The notes: generated by a model not told the origin, from the letters alone. 64,000 bases of DNA from Streptomyces sp. NBC_01304 (GCF_035975855.1 NZ_CP109055.1:3534001-3598000); one strand, 5' to 3'. Positions 26,887 to 36,952 are shown, numbered from the stretch's first letter. Numbers and translations are program-made.

Positions 26887-27881
26887 CTGCCGAACCGCTC
26901 TCGAAGGAACCCCGCCCGGAGGGATCCCGCTCGGACGACCCCCTCTCAAAGGACGCGAAGGAATCCAAGGACGCGGGACCCGCCGTCCCGCAGAGCCCGC
27001 GCGCGCTCGCCTGGGCGAGGATGCGCCAGTCGCTGGCCCGCTTCTGGCGCGAGTACCGGACCCATCGCAGCGGCCTGTGGGGGCTCGGCCTGCTGGTCCT
27101 GATCGCCGGGGTCGCGCTGGCGGCGCCGCTGCTCGTGGGCGCGGACTCGGAGAGCGTCACCCAGGCGCCGGGCGGTCCGCTGGAGTCGCCCAGCGGTCAA
27201 TTCCCGCTGGGCACCGACCAGTTCGGGCGCAGCGTCCTTGCCCTGATGGTGTGGGGCGCCCGGGTGTCGCTCACCGTGGGGCTGCTCGCGGCGTTCCTGT
27301 GCGTGGCGATCGGCACGATCGTGGGGATCGTCGCGGGGCACTTCCGCGGCTGGTACGCGACCGTCCTGATGCGGATCACCGACTGGTTCCTGGTGATGCC
27401 GACCCTGGTCCTCGCGATCGCCCTGGCCACCGTGATGGACCGCTCGCTGTGGACGGTGATCCTGGCGATCGGCGTGACGACCTGGCCGACCACGGCCCGT
27501 CTCGTACGCGCCCAGACCCTGGCCGTCGAGTCCCGCCCGTACATCGAACGGGCCCGCGCCCTGGGCGGTGGCCACGGCCACGTCATGCTCCGCCACGTCC
27601 TGCCGAACGTGATGCCGCTGGTCCTGGCCCAGACGACCCTGATCATCTCCAGCGCCATCCTCACCGAGGCGACCCTCGCCTTCCTCGGCCTCAGCGACCC
27701 CACGATCACCTCCTGGGGCGGCATGCTGCAGGACGCGCGCGAGGCGGGTGCGGTCAGCGCCGGGCACTGGTGGTACCTGGCGCCGCCCGGCATCGCGATC
27801 GCCCTGGTGGCGCTCTCCTTCACGCTCTGCGGCCGCGCCGTGGAGTCCGTACTCAATCCCAGGCTGGGGGTGGCCCGTTGA
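26883..27881 (+). CDS. Peptide/nickel ABC transporter permease, DppC type
   Basis: 332 residues with an acidic/polar N-terminal tail (1-40) and a DppC-like motif set: GLLVLIAGVALAAPLL, LGTDQFGRSV and the EAA loop YIERARALGGG (near 225). Six predicted transmembrane helices. The start overlaps the DppB stop, and its stop is in the TTG of the next gene. Confidence 0.93.
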   Translation: MTAEPLSKEPRPEGSRSDDPLSKDAKESKDAGPAVPQSPRALAWARMRQSLARFWREYRTHRSGLWGLGLLVLIAGVALAAPLLVGADSESVTQAPGGPLESPSGQFPLGTDQFGRSVLALMVWGARVSLTVGLLAAFLCVAIGTIVGIVAGHFRGWYATVLMRITDWFLVMPTLVLAIALATVMDRSLWTVILAIGVTTWPTTARLVRAQTLAVESRPYIERARALGGGHGHVMLRHVLPNVMPLVLAQTTLIISSAILTEATLAFLGLSDPTITSWGGMLQDAREAGAVSAGHWWYLAPPGIAIALVALSFTLCGRAVESVLNPRLGVAR

Positions 27882-28864
27882 GCCTCTTGGACGTGACTGA
27901 CCTGCACGTGACGTACGCGAACGGCGCCCAGGCCGTCCGCGGCGTGGACCTCACCCTCGACGCGGGCCAGAAGCTCGGCATCGCCGGCGAGTCCGGCTGC
28001 GGCAAGTCGACGCTGGCCCTGGCGCTGCTGCGGCTGCTGCCGGCCGACACGAAGGTGACCGGAGAGATCCTCCTCGACGGCGAGGACATCCTCACCATGA
28101 AGTGGGGCCGCCTGCGGGCGGTGCGCTGGGCGGGCGCGTCGATCGTCTTCCAGGGCGCCATGCACTCCCTCAATGCCGTGCACCGCATCGGCGACCAGAT
28201 CGCCGAGCCGATCATCCTGCACAAGACGACTCCGGCGAGCGGCGTGAAGAAGCGGGTCGCCGAACTCCTGGAGCACGTGGGCCTGCCCGCCTCCCACGCC
28301 CAGGCCTACCCGCACGAGCTCTCCGGCGGCCAGCGCCAACGCGTCATGATCGCCATGGCGCTGGCCTGCGCGCCCCGCCTGATCATCGCGGACGAGCCGA
28401 CGACGGCGCTCGACGTGATGATCCAGGCCCAGATCCTGCGCCTGATCGAGCAGTTGGTGGCCGAGCAGGACCTCGGCCTGATCATGATCAGCCACGACCT
28501 GGCGGTCCTCGCCGACACCTGCGACCGGCTCACCGTGATGTACGCGGGGCGGGTCGTGGAGGAGGGGCCCGCCGGGCAGGTCTACGAGGATGCGCTGCAT
28601 CCGTACAGCAAGGCGCTCTCGGCTGCCTTCCCCCGGATCGGCGATCCGGCCTCCCGGTTCGCGCCGCGGGGGTTGCCGGGAGATCCGCCCGACCCTTCCG
28701 ATCTGCCTTCGGGATGCACGTTTCATCCGCGGTGCCCGGTGGCGTTGGGGGTGTGCTCGGTGGAGGACCAGGGGTTGCGGGAGGCGGGTGCCGGTTCGGG
28801 CTCGGGTGCCGGTTCAGGATCGGGTTCGGATGAGGGGAGGCGGGCGGCTTGCGTCCATGTGTGA
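27878..28864 (+). CDS. Oligopeptide ABC transporter ATPase, DppD type
   Basis: 328 residues starting at TTG 27878, overlapping the DppC stop (TTGA) with GGGGGTGG upstream. It has a Walker [10 protein letters not shown] (about 36-44), signature LSGGQRQR (near 150), Walker B LIIADEP and an H-loop SHD. The C-terminal oligopeptide/dipeptide-transporter domain has the CTFHPRCP cysteines, a feature that can bind an Fe-S cluster in this family. The Gly/Ser-rich extension near the C-terminus is unusual. Hydrolyses ATP to drive uptake with its partner. Confidence 0.92.
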   Translation: MSLLDVTDLHVTYANGAQAVRGVDLTLDAGQKLGIAGESGCGKSTLALALLRLLPADTKVTGEILLDGEDILTMKWGRLRAVRWAGASIVFQGAMHSLNAVHRIGDQIAEPIILHKTTPASGVKKRVAELLEHVGLPASHAQAYPHELSGGQRQRVMIAMALACAPRLIIADEPTTALDVMIQAQILRLIEQLVAEQDLGLIMISHDLAVLADTCDRLTVMYAGRVVEEGPAGQVYEDALHPYSKALSAAFPRIGDPASRFAPRGLPGDPPDPSDLPSGCTFHPRCPVALGVCSVEDQGLREAGAGSGSGAGSGSGSDEGRRAACVHV

Positions 28865-28988
28865 GGACCACTGCGGGCAACTGGGCAGCAGCTACTGCCG
28901 CGTGCAGGTGGACCGCACCTGTCCCCGCCCCGCTGCCGCAACGACAACCCCACCCAGCCCCGGTGCCGGGCACTCATAGGAGCGAGCC

Positions 28989-29972
28989 TTGACCACAGCA
29001 CCTCTGCTCAGCGCAGCCGACGTCCACGTCACGTTCCCGCCCCGCCGCGGCAGCGCCCCCGCCAGGGCCGTGGACGGCGTGGACCTCGACATCCGCCCAG
29101 GCGAAATCGTCGCCCTGGTCGGCGAGTCCGGCTGCGGCAAGACGACCCTCGCCAGATCGCTGCTCGGACTCGTGAAGCCGACCGCAGGCCAAGTGAGCTT
29201 CGACGGAGCCCCGTTGACGTACCGCGGAAAGGCCCTCAAGGCCTACCGCAAGCGGGTCCAGCTCGTCCTGCAGGACCCGAGCGGCTCACTCAACCCCCGG
29301 CACACGGTGTACGACGCGGTCGCCGAGGGGCTCAGGATCCACGGGTACGCGGGTGACGAACGGGACGCCGTCGCGAATGCCCTGTCCCGCGCCGGGCTCC
29401 GGCCCCCGGAGCGGTTCTTCCTGCGCTACCCGCACGAGCTCTCCGGCGGCCAGCGCCAACGCGTGGTGATCGCGGGCGCGTTGGTCCTGGATCCCGAACT
29501 GATCGTGGCGGACGAGCCGGTGGCCTCGCTCGACGCGTCCGTACGGGGCGAGATCCTGGCCCTGCTGCTCTCACTGCGGGACAACCTGGGCCTGTCCGCG
29601 CTGGTCGTCACCCACGATCTGGGCCTGGCCTGGAACATCGCGGACCGAGTGGCGGTGATGTATCTGGGCCGGATCGTGGAGACGGGGTCGGTGGAAGAGG
29701 TACTGACCTCGCCCCAACACCCTTACACCCAGGCCCTGTTGTCGGTCCTGCCGGAGGCCCCGGGAGCTCCGGTCGTGCTGACCGGGGAGCCGCCGGATCC
29801 CGCACGGATCCCATCCGGGTGCCGCTTCCATGCCCGCTGCCAGGTCCTTGCGTCCGGCGAGGCCGAGCGGGCGGGGGTGGCATCCGATTGCCGTACGCGG
29901 GACCTGCCGGTGCTGTCGGGTGGGGCGGGGGCGCAGGTGGCGTGCCATTGGGCCGAGGCCGTGCGGGGTTGA
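28989..29972 (+). CDS. Oligopeptide ABC transporter ATPase, DppF type
   Basis: 327 residues from TTG 28989 with AGGAG at seven bases. Walker [10 protein letters not shown] (about 48-56), signature LSGGQRQR, Walker B LIVADEP and a C-terminal CRFHARCQ motif. Second ATPase of the importer, 124 bp after the first with nothing notable between them. It ends the operon just before a long inverted repeat. Confidence 0.92.
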   Translation: MTTAPLLSAADVHVTFPPRRGSAPARAVDGVDLDIRPGEIVALVGESGCGKTTLARSLLGLVKPTAGQVSFDGAPLTYRGKALKAYRKRVQLVLQDPSGSLNPRHTVYDAVAEGLRIHGYAGDERDAVANALSRAGLRPPERFFLRYPHELSGGQRQRVVIAGALVLDPELIVADEPVASLDASVRGEILALLLSLRDNLGLSALVVTHDLGLAWNIADRVAVMYLGRIVETGSVEEVLTSPQHPYTQALLSVLPEAPGAPVVLTGEPPDPARIPSGCRFHARCQVLASGEAERAGVASDCRTRDLPVLSGGAGAQVACHWAEAVRG

Positions 29973-29973
29973 T

Positions 29974-30095
29974 TTCCCCTCCCCGCCCCTTCCCGAGAGT
30001 CCTCAATCAGCCCGTCCGGCGTTTGAGGACAAAGGGGGCCAGGGGCGAAGCCCCAGGCCGTCCGCAGGACTTTCGGGAAGGGGCGGGGAGGGGAA
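29974..30095. repeat. Dispersed intergenic repeat, copy A: 29-bp terminal inverted repeats
   Basis: Arms 29974-30002 and 30067-30095 match at 28 of 29 positions. Inside are the core CCCGTCCGGCGTTTGAGGAC and a GGGGCGAAGCCCC hairpin. The element lies between the convergent dppF-type gene and ribF. About 90 bp of it recur in opposite orientation at 44899-45027, and shorter relatives occur at about 31206-31312 and 56949-57000. A bidirectional terminator that also spreads as a short repeat is the likely nature. Confidence 0.85.
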
Positions 30096-30105
30096 GAAAA
30101 AGCCC

Positions 30106-31065
30106 CTACGAACCCGCACTCTCCGCCTCAGCCACCAGCTCCCGACACCGCTTCACATCATCCGCCATGGCAACCAGCAGCCCGTCGAGCGAGTCGAACT
30201 TCAACTGCCCCCGCACGAACGCCAAGAAGTCCACGGCCACGTGCAGCCCGTACAGATCCAGCCCGACGCGATCGATCGCGTACGCCTCGACGGTCCGCTC
30301 CGTACCGTCGAACTGCGGATTCGTCCCGACCGAAATCGCAGCCGGCATCGCCTCGCCAGAGACGTGCAGCCACCCCGCGTACACCCCGTCCGCGGGAATC
30401 GCGGTGTGCGGCAACGTCTCCACATTGGCCGTGGGGAACCCGAGCTCACGCCCACGCTGAGCCCCGCGCACCACGACACCCTCGACCCGGTGCGGCCGCC
30501 CCAGAATCTCCGCGGCCCCCGAGACATCACCGGCCCCGACCAGCCGACGGGTCAGCGTCGACGAGAAGGGCTCGCCCCCGCCGGCCTCACCGCTGAGCGA
30601 GAGATCGATGACCTCGACCTCGTAGTCGTACGTCTGCCCGAGCTCGCTCAGCAACTCCACGTTGCCCGCGGCCTTGTACCCGAAGCGGAAGTTGGGCCCT
30701 TCGACGACCACGCGCGCGTGCAGCTTGTCCACGAGCACCTTGACGACGAAGTCGGCCGGGGAGAGCTTCGAGAACTCCGAGGTGAAGGGAAGGATCAGCA
30801 CCGCGTCGACGCCCAACGAGGCCATCAGCTCGGCGCGCCGGTGATGCGGCGCGAGCAGCGGCGGGTGGCTGCCGGGGCGCACGACCTCGCTGGGGTGCGG
30901 GTCGAAGGTGACCACGACCGACGGCACCCCGAGCTCACGGGCCCGCTCCACGGCCCGGCCGATGATCAGCTGGTGGCCGCGGTGCACTCCGTCATAGGAG
31001 CCGATGGTGACGACGCTGCGCCCCCAGTCCTGGGGGATGTCCTCCAAGCCACGCCAGCGCTGCAC
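30106..31065 (-). CDS. ribF: Bifunctional riboflavin kinase / FAD synthetase
   Basis: 319 residues from GTG 31065 with AGGAG at eight bases; the frame is open upstream but without a site. The FAD synthetase domain has VVTIGSYDGVHRGHQ (near residue 20), a nucleotidyltransferase motif. The C-terminal riboflavin kinase domain has GRELGFPTANVE and a NPQFDGTERTVEAY strand with the usual kinase residues. Converts riboflavin to FMN and then FAD in the cytosol. Usual length and usual position next to truB in Streptomyces, here separated by the large protease-like gene. Confidence 0.95.
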   Translation of the reverse strand: MQRWRGLEDIPQDWGRSVVTIGSYDGVHRGHQLIIGRAVERARELGVPSVVVTFDPHPSEVVRPGSHPPLLAPHHRRAELMASLGVDAVLILPFTSEFSKLSPADFVVKVLVDKLHARVVVEGPNFRFGYKAAGNVELLSELGQTYDYEVEVIDLSLSGEAGGGEPFSSTLTRRLVGAGDVSGAAEILGRPHRVEGVVVRGAQRGRELGFPTANVETLPHTAIPADGVYAGWLHVSGEAMPAAISVGTNPQFDGTERTVEAYAIDRVGLDLYGLHVAVDFLAFVRGQLKFDSLDGLLVAMADDVKRCRELVAEAESAGS

Positions 31066-31408
31066 GGTGTTTGCTCCTCGCCGAACCTGCGTACGTCTAC
31101 GTCCGAGTACGTCCTGATGATTGCGCAGGTCTAAGAGTGCCATGCCGCTGCCGCACCGGTCGCATGGGGCCGCCTCGCCCTGGCCGGGCGCCGCGGGTGA
31201 CGGGGTGGGCGCCACGGGGCTTCGCCCCGGACCCTTCTTCTTTGGGACTTCCCGCCGTTGCCGGGGGCGCTGCTCCCGGACCCCCGCTCCTCAAACGCCG
31301 GAGGGGCTGATTCTGGCCCGATCGCCGGTGGGGCGGAGGTTGGCCCGATCGCCAATGCCGAACAAGGGCTGACGATCGACCCGACCACCGGGACAAGCCG
31401 ACCCCCGC
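31066..31408. other. 343-bp gap holding a degenerate copy of the dispersed repeat
   Basis: The stretch contains a GGGGCTTCGCCCC hairpin near 31216 and the word CTCAAACGCCGG near 31290, followed by GGGGCTGATT. These match the core of the repeat at 29974-30095 and the gap is therefore a decayed copy C. It lies between the C-terminal end of the 31409 gene and the ribF start, so it also carries the ribF promoter. No gene is seen. Confidence 0.6.
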
Positions 31409-34400
31409 CTACGCCGGAACCCGCACCCCCGCCAAACTCTCCACGGTCCGCCGCGCACTGGGCCCCACCACCGCAGCCCACTCCTGCGGCGCCTGCCCGA
31501 TCCAGCGGGCGACCGAGGCGGCGAAGCCGGGCAGCCGGCGGGACAGGTCGACCAGGCGGCGGTCGAAACAGGCGGCGCCTTCGGGGGTGCGTACGAGCAG
31601 GAGCCCCACGCGGTGGACCAGGTCGCGCGCGCGTGCCTCGCCCCACCGCTCCCCGCCCTGCCCGGCGGCGTTCAGTACGGCGTCGAGGACCGCCAGATCT
31701 CGCTCCTGCTCGAGCAGGACTTCCAGGAGTTCGGCCCGCAGCGGCCGCGACGCGCGCCTGCCGGGCGCCGCGAGCACCGGGGCGAGGGCGATCCGAACCT
31801 GCACGGGCCTGGACTGCAGCAGTCCGCTGACCAGCGGAAAGAGCACCGCGCGTGCGGCCGGTCCGTGGTCGAGCCGACGGTCCAGGTACGCGGCGGCGTG
31901 GCTCGCGGCCTCGGGGCGCAGCTCGAGGAAGTCCCGTACGAGAACGGCGACCCGGCGGGCGAGGGCGGGCGTCGACACCTCGGCGAGCGTGCCGAGCACC
32001 TCGCCGGCCGCCGGTCCCGGCTCGTGCAGCCGGGCCTGGAAGGCGGCGAGGACCGGCTCGGGGTGGGTGGTGAGGGCGGCGGCGAGCGCGCTCGCGGGCA
32101 GCTGCGGGTCGCTGGCCGCGAACCGCCGCAGGGCGAGTGGCAGGTGCCGGGAACGGGTCTGCGGATCGCGTACGAGGAGCGCGAGAGCGGCGCCGTGCAG
32201 GGTGCAGTCGGCCGGGCGGGCGAGCAGGGCGAGGGCCGCGTAGCGCAGGAGGCCCCGGTCCGCCTCGGTGGTGACGTGCGGCGCCGCGCGCAGTCCGTAC
32301 GCCGTGGCGGCCACGCGGCGCTCCGGCCGTTCGTCGTGCGCCCACCGGTCGACGGCGCGGCACACGGCCGACGGCTCCTCGTCGGCGAGCGCGGCGAGCA
32401 GTTCGTCGCCGTGCGGGTGCGCACAGTCCACGAGGGCCTCGGTGAGCTCGTCGATGGCCCGGTGCCGATGGGTGTGCAGGAGCGCCTGCGCGGCCCGCGC
32501 CACCGTGGCCTCGGGCGCTGCGGGCAGCGGCCGCGCATCGTTGAACCACCGTGTGAGCAGCGGCTGTACGATCCCGGGTTCGGCCCTGAGCCAGTCCCCG
32601 ACGGCGTCCAGAGCGCGCTCATCGCCCGGCCTGCCGGGCCCCGCGTCGGCCACGACGAGACGGCGCAGCAGATCCATCCGGTCGGCGGCGGGCAGCGGCA
32701 GCCCCCGCCAGAACCAGGCCCCGAACTCCCCGAGCACACCCCGCACCTGCCCCCGCGCGGCGATCCGCTCGACCAGAAGGCGCAGCACCCCGAGGTAGGG
32801 CCGCGCGTCGGGCACCCGGGACAGAACCTCACCGAGCAACCGAACGGCCCACCAGGGGGCGTCCAGGGGGTGCAGATCCGACCGACCTGGGCGGGTCCCC
32901 GCCGGGGCCGTACCGGTGCCGCCCACCGCAGCGGAAGCGGAACCCGCACCCACCGTCCCCGCCCGCCCACTCCCCCGCCCTGCTTCCGGCCGGGCATCCC
33001 CACCCCACTGCGGCACCCGCCCCCGCGCCGGCACCTCGGCCACGTCGGGAGCCACACCCTTCACGCCTTCGCCGGCGCCGCCGTCGCGTACGTCACCGGA
33101 ACCCCCTGACGCGGACCTGCCCTGTCCCGCGAACTCCTGAGCCGCATGCACCAACTCCTCCAGCCGCGCCGCCAGTTCGGCGCTCCCCTGCTGCCGCCCG
33201 AGCAGCAGCAACGCCTGCACCACCGGCCCGATCCGGTGCCGCGGCACCGGCAGCGAGCGCGCGGGACTCTGCGACGAAGGAGGCGAAGGAGGCGAAGGGG
33301 TCGGATCCGGAACCTGGGCGCCCCGCCACACCGAGCGCCCCGCCCTGCCCCGCCGACGCGGCGCGGGCCTCGGCTCCACCCGCTGGGGCGGCACCCGGCG
33401 CTCCTCTTCCGCCGCACGCCCGGCCTCCGCACCCGCCTCCCGCCACCGATGCACCAGCGCCTCCAGCGCCGCGTCCACATCCAGATGCATCCCCTGGATC
33501 CAGTCGGCCAGCTCCTCGTGCGCGAAGCGGTACCCCGCCCCCGCCGGCACAAGGAGACCCTCGGTGAGGGCCGCGGGGGCCCAGCCCGTCGACCACGGGA
33601 AGACGCTCTCGAAGGACTCCCGGTCCAACTCCCCCTGCCCCGGCCCGAGACAGCGCCTGGCCGCCTCGTGCACCTGCCCCGACACCCGCGCCGCGAGCCG
33701 CCGTACGGCCGTTCCCCGCAGGTTCTGCGCGGCGGCGAGACGTACCGCGATCCGCAGGCACACCAGGTCCAGATAGGCCGTGAAGACGTCCTCCCGCGTG
33801 GGCCGCCCGTCCGGCGGCACGGGCAGCGCGGCCCGCACCTCCCCCAGCAGTCGCAGCGCCAGCGGATGCCCGGCGTCCGCGGGCGCGAGCACGCCGTCCG
33901 GAATCCCGTGACGCGCGCGTGCCCGCCGCGCCTCCCGCTCCGTCAGATCACCGAGGCGTACGCAGCCGGGCAGCCGTGCGTCCGTCCCGTGCAGCGCCCC
34001 GGCCGGGAACAGCGCCCCCGCCTGCTCCCAGTACTCGGCCCGGCAGGCCACGACGAGCCGGGCCCCGGTCTCCCGCAGCCACCGCGCACTGCCCGCGCTC
34101 CACTCGGCGAGCCGGTGGGCAAGCACCGGCGGCATCTCCTCGGGGCAGTCGAGCAGCACGAGCAACGGCCGCCCGGCATCCCGCACCAGACGGGCCACCC
34201 GGTCGGGCCCGATGTCCCCGAGATCGGCCGAAGTGGGCTTCGCCACAGGGGACTTGGGCCGGGCCCGGTGCGGATGCGGCCCCGCATCGGCCACCTCCTC
34301 GCCCCACGCCACGCCCCGCTGCCCCTCCGAGGCCGCCACGATCCGCCCCGCGTCCCCCAGCGCCCGCCCCACCGCATCGGCCACCGAGACGTCGGAGTCC

Positions 34401-35353
34401 CGCAGCCCGGCCCCGCGCAGCCACACGGTCGGTGCGGGCTCGGCCCCACGGGCCCGGCGCCCGGCCAGCGCCGCCAGGGCGGTGGTGCGCCCGGACCCCG
34501 GATCGCCGACGAGCCCGAGAACGTACGCCCCGGAAGCACCCGCCACACCGGACATGCCGAACACGCCGGAGAGCGGCGAATCGACGAGGAAGGATGCGAA
34601 CTCCCGCTCCACACCCGCCCGTTCGACCGGATCGCCGCCACCGTCGTCCCGCGGCCCGTCCGACCCCACCGACGTGGCGGTCAGCTGCAGCGCCCCCGCC
34701 AGATTGAGGTCCCGCCCGTACGCCGGCACGGTGGCCGCATTGCGGCACAGGAGCTCGTCCAGCGCCCCGCCGGGCCGCGCGGCGGCCGCCTCCCGCAGCG
34801 ACACCGCGAAGCCCGCCGCGCGGTGCCCCGAGTGCAGCGCGGTCCCGAGCACACCGAGCACGGCCCCGGTGGCGGCGTCCACGACGGGCCCGCCCGCCGC
34901 TCCCGAGCCCAGCTGCAGCGCATCGCTGCCGTCGGTGCCGATCGCCAACTCCATTGCGGCGGGCAGCAGATGGAAGCGGTCGGTCGCGGTGTACGTCACC
35001 GACGCGGCCCCGGCGAGCACCCTCGCCTCGCGCCACCCGCGGGCGGCGATGCGCACATAGCTGCCCTCTTCGACGACCGGACGCAGACTGACGGGCAGCG
35101 GACACACCCCGAGCCCCTCGGTGCGGACGAGCGCGAGCGCGGCCTCCGGCAGCGGCACCACGGCGTCCGCGGTCACCACGCAGGTACGGCCCCCGGGCGC
35201 GTGCAGCACGATCTGGGCGAGGCCGTCGACGGCCTCGTGGCTGGTGATCAGCGTGCCGTGCTCATCGGCGACGAAGCCCGTCCCCCGCGGCCGCCCGGCA
35301 AGATCGCATATCCGGACCAGCTGCCCCCGCTCGCCGCGCCCCCCTCCAGCCAT
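31409..35353 (-). CDS. Degenerate trypsin domain + P-loop NTPase + helical repeat protein
   Basis: 1314 residues from ATG 35353 with GGGAGG at eight bases. Residues 1 to about 200 look like a trypsin fold: the catalytic His is present (His39, ITSHEAV), but the Asp position is Ala72 (AALALV) and the Ser position is Ala153 (GAAGGP), so the domain is catalytically dead. A P-loop domain follows with Walker A GDPGSGRTT (about 282-290) and Walker B LLVLLDCPEE (about 395-405), like STAND/AAA-type regulators. A Pro/Arg/Ser-rich linker (about 680-850) leads to Ala/Leu-rich helical repeats (about 860-1314). No signal peptide, so cytoplasmic. Possibly an ATP-dependent sensor or signalling scaffold. Its place between ribF and truB is unusual for such a protein. 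Enzyme class uncertain. Confidence 0.8.
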   Translation of the reverse strand: MAGGGRGERGQLVRICDLAGRPRGTGFVADEHGTLITSHEAVDGLAQIVLHAPGGRTCVVTADAVVPLPEAALALVRTEGLGVCPLPVSLRPVVEEGSYVRIAARGWREARVLAGAASVTYTATDRFHLLPAAMELAIGTDGSDALQLGSGAAGGPVVDAATGAVLGVLGTALHSGHRAAGFAVSLREAAAARPGGALDELLCRNAATVPAYGRDLNLAGALQLTATSVGSDGPRDDGGGDPVERAGVEREFASFLVDSPLSGVFGMSGVAGASGAYVLGLVGDPGSGRTTALAALAGRRARGAEPAPTVWLRGAGLRDSDVSVADAVGRALGDAGRIVAASEGQRGVAWGEEVADAGPHPHRARPKSPVAKPTSADLGDIGPDRVARLVRDAGRPLLVLLDCPEEMPPVLAHRLAEWSAGSARWLRETGARLVVACRAEYWEQAGALFPAGALHGTDARLPGCVRLGDLTEREARRARARHGIPDGVLAPADAGHPLALRLLGEVRAALPVPPDGRPTREDVFTAYLDLVCLRIAVRLAAAQNLRGTAVRRLAARVSGQVHEAARRCLGPGQGELDRESFESVFPWSTGWAPAALTEGLLVPAGAGYRFAHEELADWIQGMHLDVDAALEALVHRWREAGAEAGRAAEEERRVPPQRVEPRPAPRRRGRAGRSVWRGAQVPDPTPSPPSPPSSQSPARSLPVPRHRIGPVVQALLLLGRQQGSAELAARLEELVHAAQEFAGQGRSASGGSGDVRDGGAGEGVKGVAPDVAEVPARGRVPQWGGDARPEAGRGSGRAGTVGAGSASAAVGGTGTAPAGTRPGRSDLHPLDAPWWAVRLLGEVLSRVPDARPYLGVLRLLVERIAARGQVRGVLGEFGAWFWRGLPLPAADRMDLLRRLVVADAGPGRPGDERALDAVGDWLRAEPGIVQPLLTRWFNDARPLPAAPEATVARAAQALLHTHRHRAIDELTEALVDCAHPHGDELLAALADEEPSAVCRAVDRWAHDERPERRVAATAYGLRAAPHVTTEADRGLLRYAALALLARPADCTLHGAALALLVRDPQTRSRHLPLALRRFAASDPQLPASALAAALTTHPEPVLAAFQARLHEPGPAAGEVLGTLAEVSTPALARRVAVLVRDFLELRPEAASHAAAYLDRRLDHGPAARAVLFPLVSGLLQSRPVQVRIALAPVLAAPGRRASRPLRAELLEVLLEQERDLAVLDAVLNAAGQGGERWGEARARDLVHRVGLLLVRTPEGAACFDRRLVDLSRRLPGFAASVARWIGQAPQEWAAVVGPSARRTVESLAGVRVPA

Positions 35354-35521
35354 GCCAAGACCTCCCGCCGCGCCGCGTACTACCGACCGTAGGTAGGTAG
35401 TGATCAGCAGGACAGGAGGCCAACCGGATGCGCCCCCCAGCGCACCCCCGGTTCACTCCGAGCGCCTGCCCGATGGGGTGAATCGGGGCTTCGGAGTGGA
35501 TAGACCCTGAGGGAGGGGGAG

Positions 35522-35559
35522 CGTGGAGCGGGCCCACCGACAGGCAAGCCCGCTCCACG
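35522..35559 (-). terminator. Hairpin after truB
   Basis: A 12-bp perfect stem (35522-35533 with 35548-35559) and a 14-nt loop lie 45 bp downstream of the truB stop. Confidence 0.7.
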
Positions 35560-35603
35560 GAAACGTACGCGGGAAGGACCGGAACGTACCCGGGAAAGGG
35601 CGC

Positions 35604-36509
35604 TCAGCCGAAGACGGCGAGGCTCTTCGCCTTCCCCTTGAGCGACTCGACCAGCGCGATCAGCGTGCCCTCGGGCCCGAACACGGCGACGGCCCGTCCG
35701 ATGCCGTACTCGTCGGGCATGTCCACGCGTACGCCGTTGAGCAGCAGGTTGGCCCGCTTCTCGTCCACGTCCCAGCGGGGGAACGCGGCCTCGGCCGCCT
35801 CGCCGACCGGCATCACGGTCAGCTCCTCCTGGAGCTGGTCGAGGGTGCGGGCCGAGTCGAGCTTGTACGGGCCCACCCGGGTCCGCCGCAGCGCCGTGAG
35901 GTGGCCGCCGACCCCGAGGTCGGCGCCCAGGTCCCGGGCGAGCGCGCGGATGTACGTACCGGACGAGCAGACCACCGAGACGACCAGGTCCATGACGGGC
36001 GTGCCGTCCTCGGCGACCGCGTCCCGGACGTCGTACACCGTGAACGCGGAGATCTTCACCGGGCGGGCGGGAATCTCGAACTCCTCGCCCTCCCTGGCCC
36101 GCTTGTAGGAGCGCACACCGTTGATCTTGATGGCGCTGACCTTCGACGGGACCTGCATGATGTCGCCGCTGAGCTTGGCGATCCCGGCGTCGATGGCCTC
36201 GCGGGTCACCTTGGACGCGTCCGTGGACGAGGTGAGCTCGCCCTCCGCGTCATCCGTCAGGGTGTTCTGGCCGAGCCTGATGGTGCCGAGGTACTCCTTC
36301 TCGGTCAGCGCCAGGTGGCCGAGCAGCTTGGTCGCGCGCTCGACGCCCAGGACCAGGACCCCCGTGGCCATCGGGTCGAGCGTGCCGGCGTGGCCGACGC
36401 GGCGGGTCTTGGCGATCCCGCGCATCTTGGCGACGACGTCGTGCGAAGTGAAGCCGGACGGCTTGTCGACGATGACAAGGCCGTCCGGCGTCGTGGGCTT
36501 CTTGCTCAT
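35604..36509 (-). CDS. truB: tRNA pseudouridine(55) synthase TruB
   Basis: 301 residues, a usual length. The catalytic Asp45 lies in GHAGTLDPMATG (40-50) and the second conserved block is LxRxxVGPY near residue 215. Makes pseudouridine 55 in the T-loop of elongator tRNAs. ATG 36509 overlaps the rbfA stop (ATGA), so the two genes are translationally coupled, as is common in bacteria. Confidence 0.96.
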   Translation of the reverse strand: MSKKPTTPDGLVIVDKPSGFTSHDVVAKMRGIAKTRRVGHAGTLDPMATGVLVLGVERATKLLGHLALTEKEYLGTIRLGQNTLTDDAEGELTSSTDASKVTREAIDAGIAKLSGDIMQVPSKVSAIKINGVRSYKRAREGEEFEIPARPVKISAFTVYDVRDAVAEDGTPVMDLVVSVVCSSGTYIRALARDLGADLGVGGHLTALRRTRVGPYKLDSARTLDQLQEELTVMPVGEAAEAAFPRWDVDEKRANLLLNGVRVDMPDEYGIGRAVAVFGPEGTLIALVESLKGKAKSLAVFG

Positions 36510-36952
36510 TCGGAGGCGTCGTCCTCGTCCTCGCCCGGCTTCTTGTACGGGTCCGCTTCACCCGCGTACTTGGCGCCCGAGGACGCCTGGCGCACCTCGG
36601 CGTCGGAGGCCCGCGCACGGTCGAGAAGGTTCTCGATCGTCTTCGCGTTCTCCGGCAGCGCGTCCGCCACGAAGGTCAGCGTCGGCGTGAACTTCGTGCC
36701 TGCCGCCGCACCCACCGCGGACCGCAGAACGCCCTTGGCGCTCTGCAGACCCGCGGCCACGCCGGCCCGGTCCTCGTCGTCGCCGTAGACCGTGTAGAAG
36801 ACCGTGGCCTCCCGCAGGTCACCGGTGACCCGGGTGTCCGTGATGGTCACGTGAGTGCCCAGGCGGGGGTCCTTGATCCCGCGCTGCAGCTTCTCGGCCA
36901 CCACTTCCCGGATGAGGTCCGCCAGCTTCTTCGCCCGCGCATTGTCGGCCAC
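36506..36952 (-). CDS. rbfA: Ribosome-binding factor A
   Basis: 148 residues from GTG 36952 with GGGAG at eight bases; frames upstream are not supported. The KH-like fold is recognisable from ARAKKLADLIREVVAE near the N-terminus and the strand VTITDTRVTGD. The last 25 residues are acidic. RbfA binds the 30S precursor and helps 16S rRNA maturation. Coupled to truB. Confidence 0.95.
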   Translation of the reverse strand: MADNARAKKLADLIREVVAEKLQRGIKDPRLGTHVTITDTRVTGDLREATVFYTVYGDDEDRAGVAAGLQSAKGVLRSAVGAAAGTKFTPTLTFVADALPENAKTIENLLDRARASDAEVRQASSGAKYAGEADPYKKPGEDEDDASE

